From NCBI GenBank assembly GCA_937912115.1, contig CALDOI010000048.1, positions 89,870-153,869 of the forward strand: a stretch of DNA of 64,000 nt. Direction: 5' to 3'. The DNA is from an uncultured Bacteroidota bacterium. GTDB taxonomy: Bacteria; Bacteroidota; Bacteroidia; Bacteroidales; F082. A model generated the notes under the pieces. The model searched no databases. It was not told where the DNA came from and saw only the letters and a list, made by a program, of their open reading frames with translations. Below, in pieces: positions 1 through 7,989 of the stretch; position 1 is the stretch's first letter, and the number at the start of each line of letters is the position of its first letter. Position numbers and translations under genes: made by a program.

Positions 1-1
1 A

Positions 2-976
2 GCAAGAATATATACTTCCGGCACAATTTACAAAAATATTAAGTTCAAATTTCAAATGGATTTTGCGGGTGGTAATGCTGTAATTAAAGATGCATATATT
101 CAACTCACTAAAATTCCATATGTAGGAAATATACGTGTGGGAAATTTTAAAGAACCATCTGGTTTATCTATGCTTACCAGCTCTAAATATATAACCTTTA
201 TGGAGCGCCCGCTTGCCAATGCATTTGATAATGATCGCGATTTGGGGTTTATGTTATTTAACCAATATTATAAAAAGAGATTGTCCTGGTTTGCTGGTTA
301 TTTTCATCCAAATAACAGTACTGCTAAATATGTTGGTAAGGATTATGATTTAGTGTTTAGGTTAACCGGTCTTCCAATTTATAATGTTGAGGGGGGGTAC
401 AAGGTGCTTCATTTGGGATCATCATTTGCACACCAATATCGAAGTAACAATGAAGTAAGTTTCAGTTTGCGTCCCGAAGCACATTTAGCACCTAAATATT
501 TAAATTTGAAAATTGACGAAGTTGATAATATTAACGATATAAACGGTGAATTTCTTTTTATCTTTAACTCATTATCGATTGAAGCCGAATATACTCAGGC
601 AATAGTGAAACCATCATCAACATCAACTCTTAGTAAATCATCATATAATTTTCATGCTTATTATGCAACCATAAGCTGGTTTTTAACGGGTGAGCATAAA
701 AACTATGTTACATCTAATACATTCTTCGATAGGGTTACTCCTCGCAAGAATCTTGGCGAAGATGGGGGTATTGGGGCATTCGAACTGGCTTTACGTTATT
801 CGTTTATGAATCTTGATAATGCCGACTTAAACGGTGGAGTAATGAGTGATATTACGGGAGGAATAAACTGGTACCTGAATCCTGCTACCAGAGTTATGTT
901 TAATTATGTTTATTCTGATGTCAAAAACATTGGGAAAGCTAATATTTTCCAAATGAGATTCCAAATAGCATTTTAA
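2..976 (+). CDS. Phosphate-selective porin O/P-type outer-membrane protein, 5' end missing
   Basis: The reading frame is open to the window edge, so the N-terminus lies upstream; the first internal Met is at 56. The visible part of about 325 residues has the features of an OprO/OprP-type barrel: a conserved early segment with IRVGNFKEPSGLSML and ERPLANAF, then alternating amphipathic strands, and a final strand ending in Phe (IFQMRFQIAF) as outer-membrane barrels do. Such porins pass anions such as phosphate or pyrophosphate, or serve as general porins in Bacteroidota; the substrate cannot be read here. Only 8 bases separate it from the repair gene downstream. Confidence 0.8.
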   Translation, partial: ARIYTSGTIYKNIKFKFQMDFAGGNAVIKDAYIQLTKIPYVGNIRVGNFKEPSGLSMLTSSKYITFMERPLANAFDNDRDLGFMLFNQYYKKRLSWFAGYFHPNNSTAKYVGKDYDLVFRLTGLPIYNVEGGYKVLHLGSSFAHQYRSNNEVSFSLRPEAHLAPKYLNLKIDEVDNINDINGEFLFIFNSLSIEAEYTQAIVKPSSTSTLSKSSYNFHAYYATISWFLTGEHKNYVTSNTFFDRVTPRKNLGEDGGIGAFELALRYSFMNLDNADLNGGVMSDITGGINWYLNPATRVMFNYVYSDVKNIGKANIFQMRFQIAF

Positions 977-984
977 TTTTTTGT

Positions 985-1524
985 ATGCCAGGGGCTATTA
1001 AAATAAACTACCTTATGTCTCCCTTTGGAGAATTATTATTAGGTGAGTTTGAAGGTAGTTTATGTTTATGCGACTGGCGTTACCGAAAAATGCGCAATAC
1101 AATTGATAATAGGGTTAAAGCTGGCTTGCAGGCAGAATATATTGAGCAAACCTCACCCATTATTGATGAAACTAAATTGCAGCTTAATGAATATTTCAAA
1201 GGTATTAGAAAGAAGTTTGATATTCCACTCTTATTAGTTGGTACTGATTTCCAAAAAAGTGTTTGGCAAGCTTTAATGCAAATACCGTGGGGCGATACCG
1301 AAACATATCTTGGCCTGTCAAATATGCTGGAAAATGAAAAAGCCATTAGAGCAGTTGCTTCCGCAAATGGTGCCAATGCCATTTCAATAATTATTCCATG
1401 TCACAGAATCATCGGTGGTGATGGTCGTTTGGTTGGATATGCCGGAGGTCTTGCCACAAAATCCAAATTACTTAAATTGGAAAATGCAATTAAAACAACT
1501 CAGCTTGATTTATTTGAAGGATAA
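985..1524 (+). CDS. ogt: Methylated-DNA--protein-cysteine S-methyltransferase (O6-alkylguanine repair)
   Basis: This protein removes alkyl groups from O6 of guanine in DNA by transfer to its own cysteine, a suicide reaction in the cytoplasm. The C-terminal DNA-binding domain is clear: FQKSVWQALMQIPWG near residue 90, the arginine finger in RAVASANGANA, and the active site IIPCHRII with the acceptor at Cys139, followed by GYAGGL. At 179 residues it has the usual length of Ogt/AdaB-type enzymes with a degenerate N-terminal domain. The start at 985 is 8 bases after the porin stop; a second Met at 1015 (MSPFGELLLG) matches the usual family start and is equally possible. Confidence 0.92.
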   Translation: MPGAIKINYLMSPFGELLLGEFEGSLCLCDWRYRKMRNTIDNRVKAGLQAEYIEQTSPIIDETKLQLNEYFKGIRKKFDIPLLLVGTDFQKSVWQALMQIPWGDTETYLGLSNMLENEKAIRAVASANGANAISIIIPCHRIIGGDGRLVGYAGGLATKSKLLKLENAIKTTQLDLFEG

Positions 1525-1593
1525 TTGACTTTTTTACCCGAATAATGAATTGTAAATATAACGGGAAATAGAATCTATAGTTTGCCGAAAGGG

Positions 1594-2046
1594 TTATTTA
1601 ATAATTTTTACTTTGGTAGCAGTAAGTCCTTTTGGGCCATGTTCAACCTCAAAACTCACAAGGTTATCTTCTCTAATTTCTTCAAGTACGTTGTTTACAT
1701 GAACGAACACGCTTTCTTTTGTTTCCATATCTTTAATAAACCCATATCCTTTTGAATCATTAAAAAAGGTTACAATTCCCTTTCTTACAGGATCAAATGC
1801 TTCACCAGATTCTCGATTAGGAACACCTAGTTGAACATCTTCCGCTTTTATTTTTTTCTTTTTTGTTGGATCAGGTGGCTCCGAGGTAAGCATTCCATTT
1901 TCATCAACATAAGCGATCATATCGTCCAAACTACTTTTTTTCTCAACATCTTTTCTGGCCAATTTCTTCTTCTCTTTATCTTTTCTCTTCTTGTCCTTCT
2001 TATTTCTTACGTCTTTTTTGTTGAATGATTCCTGTGATCTGCCCAT
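1594..2046 (-). CDS. Cold-shock-domain protein with lysine-rich N-terminal extension
   Basis: The last 65 residues form a cold-shock domain: GIVTFFNDSKGYGFI carries RNP1 and ESVFVHVNNV carries RNP2. About 85 residues precede it, with a strongly basic Lys/Arg/Asp/Glu stretch at 5-35 that is probably disordered and binds RNA. This arrangement is common in Bacteroidota. It is the third gene of a leftward cluster with the RRM protein and the short cold-shock protein; the gap to the latter is 67 bases. The likely role is RNA chaperone in the cold or under stress. Partner RNAs are unknown. Confidence 0.88.
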   Translation of the reverse strand: MGRSQESFNKKDVRNKKDKKRKDKEKKKLARKDVEKKSSLDDMIAYVDENGMLTSEPPDPTKKKKIKAEDVQLGVPNRESGEAFDPVRKGIVTFFNDSKGYGFIKDMETKESVFVHVNNVLEEIREDNLVSFEVEHGPKGLTATKVKIIK

Positions 2047-2113
2047 ATATTTATTGCTCTTTTATTAATTAGTAACGGTTGTTTGTGTTTAAATTATAAC
2101 TTTTTTATCGCAC

Positions 2114-2314
2114 TTAATTTACGGTTTTTACGTTAAAGGCAACCAAACCTTTTTCACCTTTTTTTACTTCGAAAGAAACATCTTCACCTTCTTCTAGTCC
2201 ACTGAACGGACTGTCTAAACTTGTTCGGTGAACAAATATATCTTCGCCATCATCAGATACAATAAAGCCAAATCCCTTAACATCATTATACCATTTTACT
2301 TTTCCTTTAGCCAT
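2114..2314 (-). CDS. CspA-family cold-shock protein
   Basis: A 66-residue protein that is a single cold-shock domain: GKVKWYNDVKGFGFI (RNP1) and DIFVHRTSL (RNP2), ending in GLVAFNVKTVN. These proteins bind single-stranded RNA and DNA and melt secondary structure, mostly in the cold. The length is exactly that of CspA-type proteins. It begins 17 bases after the RRM gene stop, so the two are probably co-transcribed. Confidence 0.95.
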   Translation of the reverse strand: MAKGKVKWYNDVKGFGFIVSDDGEDIFVHRTSLDSPFSGLEEGEDVSFEVKKGEKGLVAFNVKTVN

Positions 2315-2331
2315 TGTATTTTCTTAGTTTA

Positions 2332-2583
2332 TTAGTATTCTTTTCTTGGCTTGGCTTCATTTACAACAATATCGCGATCCATAAAAAGTGTGCCGCCAAG
2401 TTCCTTTATTGCAGTATTAGCCTCATCATCATTATCCATGGTTATAAAACCAAATCCCTTGCTTCTTCCATTAAATTTATCAGTAATTAGTTTACAAGAA
2501 CTTACTTCACCATATTCAGCAAATAGTTTCTGTAAATCATTTTCATCTACCTTAAAATTAAGGTTTCCTACATAAATATTCAT
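2332..2583 (-). CDS. RRM-domain RNA-binding protein
   Basis: An 83-residue single RNA-recognition motif: RNP2 is NIYVGNL at the N-terminus and RNP1 is KGFGFITM near residue 48. The basic tail PRKEY is typical of the small RRM proteins of Bacteroidota and cyanobacteria. I start it at the ATG at 2583; a TTG two codons upstream is less likely. It is the first gene of the RRM-Csp-Csp cluster, read from a promoter about 170 bases upstream, which leaves a long leader. The likely role is RNA binding in the cytoplasm, possibly cold-induced. Confidence 0.92.
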   Translation of the reverse strand: MNIYVGNLNFKVDENDLQKLFAEYGEVSSCKLITDKFNGRSKGFGFITMDNDDEANTAIKELGGTLFMDRDIVVNEAKPRKEY

Positions 2584-2589
2584 ATTCAA

Positions 2590-2954
2590 AAAATTTAAAA
2601 GTGTTTACCTACTAATATCAGGAAATTTAAATGAAGATTACAGTTACTGTTATTAGTATGATTAAAAATTTATTATTTAAAAAGGAGGGCAATTTCAACT
2701 AAAAAAGAAAGGTTGATTAGCAAAGAGGCTCAGATTTTCAAACATGAAATTTTTGCAAAGGTATGCATTTATTTCCTGATTCTGCGTTTTTGAGTGCTTT
2801 TTGCGCAAAATAAAATTAACTAATAACTTGATTTGGAAAAAAATACATCCTTAGTGATATATAAATTGCCATTGTATTTTTTACTATTGTTCCATTATAT
2901 AAAATATGATAACTAAACAATACTATATTTGCTTGATACCATACATGAAATAAA
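2590..2954 (-). promoter_or_regulatory. Intergenic region with candidate cold-shock leader and promoter
   Basis: No gene is seen in these 365 bases. On the minus strand TACCTTTG (2756-2763) matches the Bacteroidota -7 consensus TAnnTTTG exactly, and would give a 5' leader of about 165 bases before the RRM start. Long structured leaders are usual for cold-shock mRNAs. I did not find a good -33 TTG at the usual spacing. The antiporter at 2955 reads the other way, so its promoter must also lie here, but I cannot place it. Confidence 0.45.
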
Positions 2955-4133
2955 ATGGAGAGTAATTTATTGATAATTATTGTCAGCGGAGTTATTGCTT
3001 GTGCAGTATTAATTTATAATCCTGCCAAAACATATGGGGCACCGGCTGCACTTATATTCATACTCGCAGGTTTGTTTATTGGAAATGGAGATTTTATGCC
3101 TGCGTTTGATTATCCTGAACAAACTGAGTTTATTAGTCAGTTTGCTCTAAGCCTTATTATTTTTACAGGAGGATTTCATACCCCATTTTCCAGAATAAAA
3201 CCCATATTGGGAGAAGGATTAGTATTAGCAAATATTGGAGTACTATTAACTGCACTATTGGTGGGGGTATTTGTGAGTTTTGTAACTCCTTTAACTTTGT
3301 TGGAAGGATTACTACTTGGAGCAATTGTATCTTCAACAGATGCCGCAGCTACATATTCAATCCTTGAAACCAAGAAATTGAAACTTAAGTATAACACCGA
3401 TAAAACATTAGAGTTTGAATCAGCAGCAAATGATCCAATGGCAATGATTATGACTCTAATGTTTTGTATGATGCTCACCAACTCCGGTGGTGGTGCAGGT
3501 ACTTATGTGCTGTATTTTTTCCAGCAATTATTGATTGGGGGAGGTGTTGCTTTTGTTGTTGCACTTTTGTTGAAACAAATATTCAAACGCATTAAATTTA
3601 AGGAAGAAAACCTGAAACCGGTATTTATACTGGCAGTGCTACTTGTTACAACGTTAGGGGCAGAAACCCTAAATGGAAACATATTAGTAGCATCATTTGT
3701 TCTGGGGCTCATGCTTGGAAATACTGAGTTTGTATACAAACAAACCAGCCAAAAGTTCTTTTCTACTATTTCATGGTTGGCACAGGCGTTGATGTTTGTA
3801 ATATTGGGATTGCAAATTTTCCCAAATGTACTTTTTGATGCTTTCAAAATAGCATGGTTACCTACATTGTTCCTGTTTCTTTTTGCCAGACCTATTTCCG
3901 TAATCATCAGTTATTTACCATTTCGCCAACCCTTTAGCAAGCAGATTTTTGTTTCATGGATTGGAATAAAGGGGGCAACACCAATAGTTTTTGCCTTGGT
4001 TCCTCTTACCATGGGTGTTCCAAACGCAGATTTGATCTTTAATATAACTGTAGTTATTGTTTTAAGTTCGATGATATTACATGGATTTACTTTGGATATT
4101 GCTGCCAAAAAACTTAACCTTCTGGAGAAATAA
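2955..4133 (+). CDS. CPA1-type cation/proton antiporter, membrane domain only
   Basis: An integral membrane exchanger of Na+ or K+ against H+, related to NhaP2/CvrA. About 12 hydrophobic segments fill the 392 residues. The family motifs are present: IFTGGFHTPF, the acidic ion-binding segment SSTDAAATYSIL near residue 130, EFESAANDPMA near 153, and GIKGATPIVFAL near 335. NhaP2/CvrA proteins are usually about 550-580 residues and end in TrkA-C/CorC regulatory domains. This one stops right after the membrane part, so it is a short form, or has lost its regulatory tail. It stands alone. Ion choice cannot be read from the sequence. Confidence 0.85.
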   Translation: MESNLLIIIVSGVIACAVLIYNPAKTYGAPAALIFILAGLFIGNGDFMPAFDYPEQTEFISQFALSLIIFTGGFHTPFSRIKPILGEGLVLANIGVLLTALLVGVFVSFVTPLTLLEGLLLGAIVSSTDAAATYSILETKKLKLKYNTDKTLEFESAANDPMAMIMTLMFCMMLTNSGGGAGTYVLYFFQQLLIGGGVAFVVALLLKQIFKRIKFKEENLKPVFILAVLLVTTLGAETLNGNILVASFVLGLMLGNTEFVYKQTSQKFFSTISWLAQALMFVILGLQIFPNVLFDAFKIAWLPTLFLFLFARPISVIISYLPFRQPFSKQIFVSWIGIKGATPIVFALVPLTMGVPNADLIFNITVVIVLSSMILHGFTLDIAAKKLNLLEK

Positions 4134-4308
4134 GTAGAATTGTTTTGGTGAAGAATGAATATATTTTTATCCTATTTTATTACGTTTATTTCTGGCGCAA
4201 TCGATAGCAATTAGGGTGTTAACTAAATGCCTAATATTAAATATTCGATTTGTGTTAAATTTAACACACGATTAACATCTAATTATTCTTATTTAACTAA
4301 ATCCGTTT

Positions 4309-4316
4309 TATTTTTG
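4309..4316 (+). promoter_or_regulatory. Candidate -7 box for the 87-residue protein
   Basis: TATTTTTG matches TAnnTTTG and lies 43 bases before the start at 4360. The surrounding 27 bases closely match those in front of the lipoprotein gene at 5075 (shared core TTTTTGCTATAA), which supports both as promoters of one class. Confidence 0.45.
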
Positions 4317-4359
4317 CTATAAATCTGATTATCCTATTTATGGATATTTCTAATACAAT

Positions 4360-4623
4360 ATGACTATGACAAATACAGAAAAATTTAGAAATGCATGTGA
4401 AGATGCAGTACTATTATTCACAAAATTGAACAGAGAAGAATTAGCCGATATAAAATCAAAACTGGAATATTGTATTGGTAGTTATGATCATGACAGTAAC
4501 CCAGTAGGATTATATGAATACGGAGCAGTTGCATTGAAGAAATTGAAATCATTCAAAGCAAAGTACCCCAGAAAGGTTAATAAAACTGTTATTGATAATC
4601 TGGAAAAGTATATACAGAATTAG
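4360..4623 (+). CDS. Conserved small helical protein of unknown function
   Basis: An 87-residue protein with no signal peptide or membrane segment, rich in Lys, Glu and Leu, and probably two or three helices (ACEDAVLLFTKLN, EELADIKSKLEYCI, YGAVALKKLKSFKAKY). I do not recognise the family. It looks real because it has coding-like codon use, a plausible -7 box upstream and a very strong terminator 18 bases after its stop. The first two in-frame Met codons (MTM) are both possible starts. Confidence 0.65.
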   Translation: MTMTNTEKFRNACEDAVLLFTKLNREELADIKSKLEYCIGSYDHDSNPVGLYEYGAVALKKLKSFKAKYPRKVNKTVIDNLEKYIQN

Positions 4624-4640
4624 TAGTTTTACAATTTTGA

Positions 4641-4674
4641 AAAAAGACTGGCAAATTCGCCAGTCTTTTTTTTT
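4641..4674 (+). terminator. Rho-independent terminator
   Basis: GACTGGC (4646-4652), loop AAATTC, GCCAGTC (4659-4665), then nine T. Flanking A/T pairs lengthen the stem. It ends the 4360 gene. Confidence 0.95.
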
Positions 4675-5074
4675 CATATAGTAAAAAGTTAGTATTTTCT
4701 TTTGGGTGATCTGCAAATTAAATATCTCTAATGAATTCAATAGAAATCACTTCGAGAGATATTAAACTGATAATACTTAAATAATATAACCACCATTATC
4801 GGAAAGAAAATAGAGAAATATTCTATCGGTCAATTACTATTTGAAATATTGCATTTGTAGTAAAATGGGTTTCGGTTAATTACATGTGATAATTTGCTCA
4901 TATTATAATGAATAGCACTTCACCTTGTCCAAATTTGGGAATTATTTCTATAACAAAGACAATTGCCCTTGCTGGAATACCGCATATTTAAACGTAATAA
5001 GTTAATTAGCAAATGTTAAAACAAATTGGTTTAGTTTTTGCTATAATGAATTCATAACGTTTAAATAAACCACT
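4675..5074. other. Intergenic region without a visible gene
   Basis: About 400 AT-rich bases. The only thing I can place is the promoter region at its right end (5032-5040) for the lipoprotein gene. No open frame of note, hairpin or repeat was seen in the rest. Confidence 0.5.
5032..5040 (+). promoter_or_regulatory. Candidate -7 region for the lipoprotein/LruC pair
   Basis: TAGTTTTTG followed by CTATAA, in a 27-base stretch that matches the one before 4360 at about 21 positions. The start codon lies 34 bases on. Confidence 0.4.
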
Positions 5075-5440
5075 ATGAAACGAATTATTCTATTATTATT
5101 TATTTCTTTGGTAATGGTGTTTACCTCTTGTAAAAAAAACACAAGTGAACCAACGCCCTCAGAAGGAACAAATATAGAAGAAATAGTATTCCCATCAAAC
5201 TTCGATTGGAAAACTTTCAGTGAAATTCCATTGTCGATTACAGGTTATGCAAATAGTATACTGGAAATAGTATCCACAGATGGAACTGTATACCAAAAAA
5301 TAGCCTTACAGAAAAATGAGCCATATATCGGTAAATTTACTGTTCCATCATATGAAACAACTGTCAGGTTGATCTACATGGGTCAGGATATTAGTTTTGA
5401 TCTTAGCAACGGATCTGTTTCTCATCAATTTAACTTATAA
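5075..5440 (+). CDS. Small lipoprotein, probable partner of the LruC protein
   Basis: A 121-residue lipoprotein: n-region MKR, hydrophobic core, lipobox FTSC with Cys19 followed by KKN, so it is exported and lipidated. The mature part is a short beta-rich domain beginning FDWKTFSEIPLSI. From memory, LruC-domain proteins of Bacteroides carry a similar F-W/F-T segment near their N-terminus, and here it stands as its own gene just 11 bases before the LruC gene. The two are very likely one operon and may act together at the surface. Function unknown. Confidence 0.75.
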   Translation: MKRIILLLFISLVMVFTSCKKNTSEPTPSEGTNIEEIVFPSNFDWKTFSEIPLSITGYANSILEIVSTDGTVYQKIALQKNEPYIGKFTVPSYETTVRLIYMGQDISFDLSNGSVSHQFNL

Positions 5441-5451
5441 AAACCAGAGCT

Positions 5452-7668
5452 ATGAAAACAATACTAAAAAATACACTGGCAATTACAGGTATGCTTGCTT
5501 TAATTTTGGCTTTTTCAGTTCAATCGATGGGTCAATCTTATGTAATCGATCTTCAATATAATTCAATGAGTTTTACTAATGCCAATCGCACTATTGTTAC
5601 TAATACAGGTAATAATGGTTTTGATGAGGGATCGGTACATAGATATGATAATATTGCCACTATTGATGGTAAAACCATATATGGATTGTTAACACTTGAG
5701 GAGTTACACCATATTGAAATTAAGAATTTTGATGATGACGCTATTACTGGTGACGCATATAGGTTTCAACCACGTCTTGGTTCAAATAATAGTAATGGTG
5801 GTTATTTAGTTTATAAACTACAGTTTTTTAATACTGCTGATGACCTTCCGGTTTTCCTATATAATTATTGGATGACAGGTGTTGACGTTGACGGAAATGG
5901 AAATAACCGTGAGTATGAAGAGGTTGGTGGATATACAAGTTATGTAACTTCTCAATATTGTGAGCTAACTATTTCACAATCATCAAATGGTCGCACCAAG
6001 TTTTACGGTATAAATTATAGTTTAAGTGGTGTAACTTTTGAAAATAAAGCCTCATGGATGGCCAATTTTGAAAATGCTAATAACGAGATAACATTTGCTA
6101 TGGGACAAAGTGGTAGTAATACCGAAAGATATTACTCAGTCCAATTTGGTCAGGAAGGCGGAACGTTTACAAATCCTGTTGTTATTACAAATCCATTACC
6201 ACTTGCAATAGATGATGTTAGTCCTCCAATTAGCAGCGGAACAGGTGGCATTGCTATTAGTAGTGTTTTAGATAATGATATTTTTGATGGAAATCCCATA
6301 ACTACAGGAGATGTAACAATATCTGCAATTACAAGCGTTCCAACAGGTATAATTTTTAATACCTCAACAGGTGCTGTGTCAGTAACTCCGGGAACAGCAG
6401 GTGGAATATATACATTTAATTACCAAATCTGTATGGTTGCATCCCCAGGTGATTGTGATGTGGCTATAGTTACTGTTACCGTTGTTGAAGCTGATGTGGA
6501 AATTGTAAAAACAGCATCTTCCACTATGGTTGAGCAGGGGCAGGCATTTGTTTATACATTAACGGTTACTAACAATGGACCAAGCACAGCTGAAAATGTA
6601 GAAGTGAGTGATATAATCCCCTCAGGTCTAACCGTATTAACTACAAACGCATCAATCGGTACATGGAATACTTCAACATGGACAATAGGAGATATGTTGA
6701 ATGGCGAAACTGAAACACTAGCCATTGCAGTTGAAACTTCAAGTAGTTTTTCTGGAACAATAATAAATACCTCATCAGTAGGTTCTACAACTTACGATCC
6801 AGTTGTTTCAAATAATACATCAGAAATTTCTGTTGAGGTAACCGAAACAATTCCTGTAATTAATAACTTCCCAGCCACAGGATATGGAACACTTGCTTTT
6901 GAAGACCTATGGCCAGGGAAAGGTGATTATGATTTTAATGATCTTGTACTTGATTACAAATTTGAAATAACTACAAACTCGAGTAATTATATCAGTGAAG
7001 TGACAGGAACATTTGTAATTAAGGCTTTTGGTGCCGGTTTGGAAAACGGATTTGGATTTCAGTTGGCTGAAGATATTGATCAAACAACACTTACAGTAAC
7101 TGGTTCACATATTACTGCGGGTTATATAACCTTGGATGGTAATGGAGTTGAGTCTGGTCAGTCGAAAACAACAATAATTGTGTTTGATAATGCAAATAAT
7201 GAAATGACTTCACCGGGGGGAATAGGTGTTAATACAACGCCTGGACTTGCTTACGTTACTCCGGTATCCATCGAAATACATATTGCTTTCCCAGCAGATA
7301 CTTATACCAGTGCTGATTTGGATATTCCAAATTTTAACCCCTTCCTGATTGTAAATCAGAATAGAGGAATAGAGGTGCATTTACCCGATTATTTACCAAC
7401 TGATTTGGTTGATGATTCGTATTTTGGAACTGTAAATGATGATAGTGATCCAACAATTGGCAATTATTATAAAACTGAGAATAATTTACCATGGGCGATA
7501 AATATTTATGAAAGTTTTGATTATCCCACAGAAAAAACTTCAATCGAAAACGCATATCTTAAATTTGTTGACTGGGCAACCAGTAGTGGTGGATCGTTTG
7601 ATGATTGGTATCAAGATATTAACGGGTATCGAAATGAGAGTAACATCTATGTGATACCTTCAAAATAA
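5452..7668 (+). CDS. Secreted DUF11/LruC-domain surface protein
   Basis: 738 residues with a signal peptide (cleavage likely after SVQSMGQ). Domains in order: an N-terminal beta-rich region (about 30-240); a cadherin-like segment with VLDNDIFDG (about 260-340); a DUF11 repeat from VEIVKTASSTMVEQGQ (about 350-460) of the type found in large adhesins; and a C-terminal LruC domain from GYGTLAFEDLWPGKGDYDFN (about 475 on), whose Asp-rich motif resembles a calcium site. No type IX sorting tail or LPxTG is visible, so the mode of anchoring is unclear; the upstream lipoprotein may help. A terminator follows. It is probably a surface or extracellular structural protein; no enzyme motif was seen. Confidence 0.8.
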   Translation: MKTILKNTLAITGMLALILAFSVQSMGQSYVIDLQYNSMSFTNANRTIVTNTGNNGFDEGSVHRYDNIATIDGKTIYGLLTLEELHHIEIKNFDDDAITGDAYRFQPRLGSNNSNGGYLVYKLQFFNTADDLPVFLYNYWMTGVDVDGNGNNREYEEVGGYTSYVTSQYCELTISQSSNGRTKFYGINYSLSGVTFENKASWMANFENANNEITFAMGQSGSNTERYYSVQFGQEGGTFTNPVVITNPLPLAIDDVSPPISSGTGGIAISSVLDNDIFDGNPITTGDVTISAITSVPTGIIFNTSTGAVSVTPGTAGGIYTFNYQICMVASPGDCDVAIVTVTVVEADVEIVKTASSTMVEQGQAFVYTLTVTNNGPSTAENVEVSDIIPSGLTVLTTNASIGTWNTSTWTIGDMLNGETETLAIAVETSSSFSGTIINTSSVGSTTYDPVVSNNTSEISVEVTETIPVINNFPATGYGTLAFEDLWPGKGDYDFNDLVLDYKFEITTNSSNYISEVTGTFVIKAFGAGLENGFGFQLAEDIDQTTLTVTGSHITAGYITLDGNGVESGQSKTTIIVFDNANNEMTSPGGIGVNTTPGLAYVTPVSIEIHIAFPADTYTSADLDIPNFNPFLIVNQNRGIEVHLPDYLPTDLVDDSYFGTVNDDSDPTIGNYYKTENNLPWAINIYESFDYPTEKTSIENAYLKFVDWATSSGGSFDDWYQDINGYRNESNIYVIPSK

Positions 7669-7689
7669 TTTTATGGTGTAGTTAAACGT

Positions 7690-7722
7690 TAAAAACGGTC
7701 TCAATTTGGGGCCGTTTTTTTT
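7690..7722 (+). terminator. Rho-independent terminator
   Basis: AAAACGGTCTC pairs with GGGGCCGTTTT (G-U pairs in the middle) around a short loop, followed by a T-run. It ends the lipoprotein/LruC operon. Confidence 0.85.
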
Positions 7723-7767
7723 AATTTATTATAATTATTTTTGTCGCATAAACCCATAATAATTATA

Positions 7768-7977
7768 ATGAAAACTATTGAAATTACCCCCAATGACATT
7801 AAGCTAGCAGAAAATTGTAAGAATTGCCCCGTATGCAAAACTGCCCGAAAAAAACAACGTGGATTTGCATTTTGGTTTGTGAAAAAAATTGAACATGGAA
7901 TTTGTCCATCATGTCAGGCTTATGAAAAAGTATATGGACGGAAGGCTTATGAGCCGGATCCCTTCGTTGATAATTAA
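7768..7977 (+). CDS. Small zinc-ribbon-like protein
   Basis: 69 residues from the ATG at 7768 (a TTG nine codons upstream is also in frame). Four cysteines stand in two pairs, CPVC near residue 21 and CPSC near 46, the spacing of a small treble-clef or ribbon zinc site; the segment between has an aromatic FAFWFVKKIEHG stretch. No signal peptide, so it is cytoplasmic. It ends 12 bases before the TonB-dependent barrel gene and may share its mRNA. I do not know its function. Confidence 0.65.
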   Translation: MKTIEITPNDIKLAENCKNCPVCKTARKKQRGFAFWFVKKIEHGICPSCQAYEKVYGRKAYEPDPFVDN

Positions 7978-7989
7978 TAGACTATAATA

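Noticed and set aside
1080..1382. Leftward frame of 100 codons inside the DNA-repair gene
   Set aside because: Antisense shadow of a well-recognised ogt gene.
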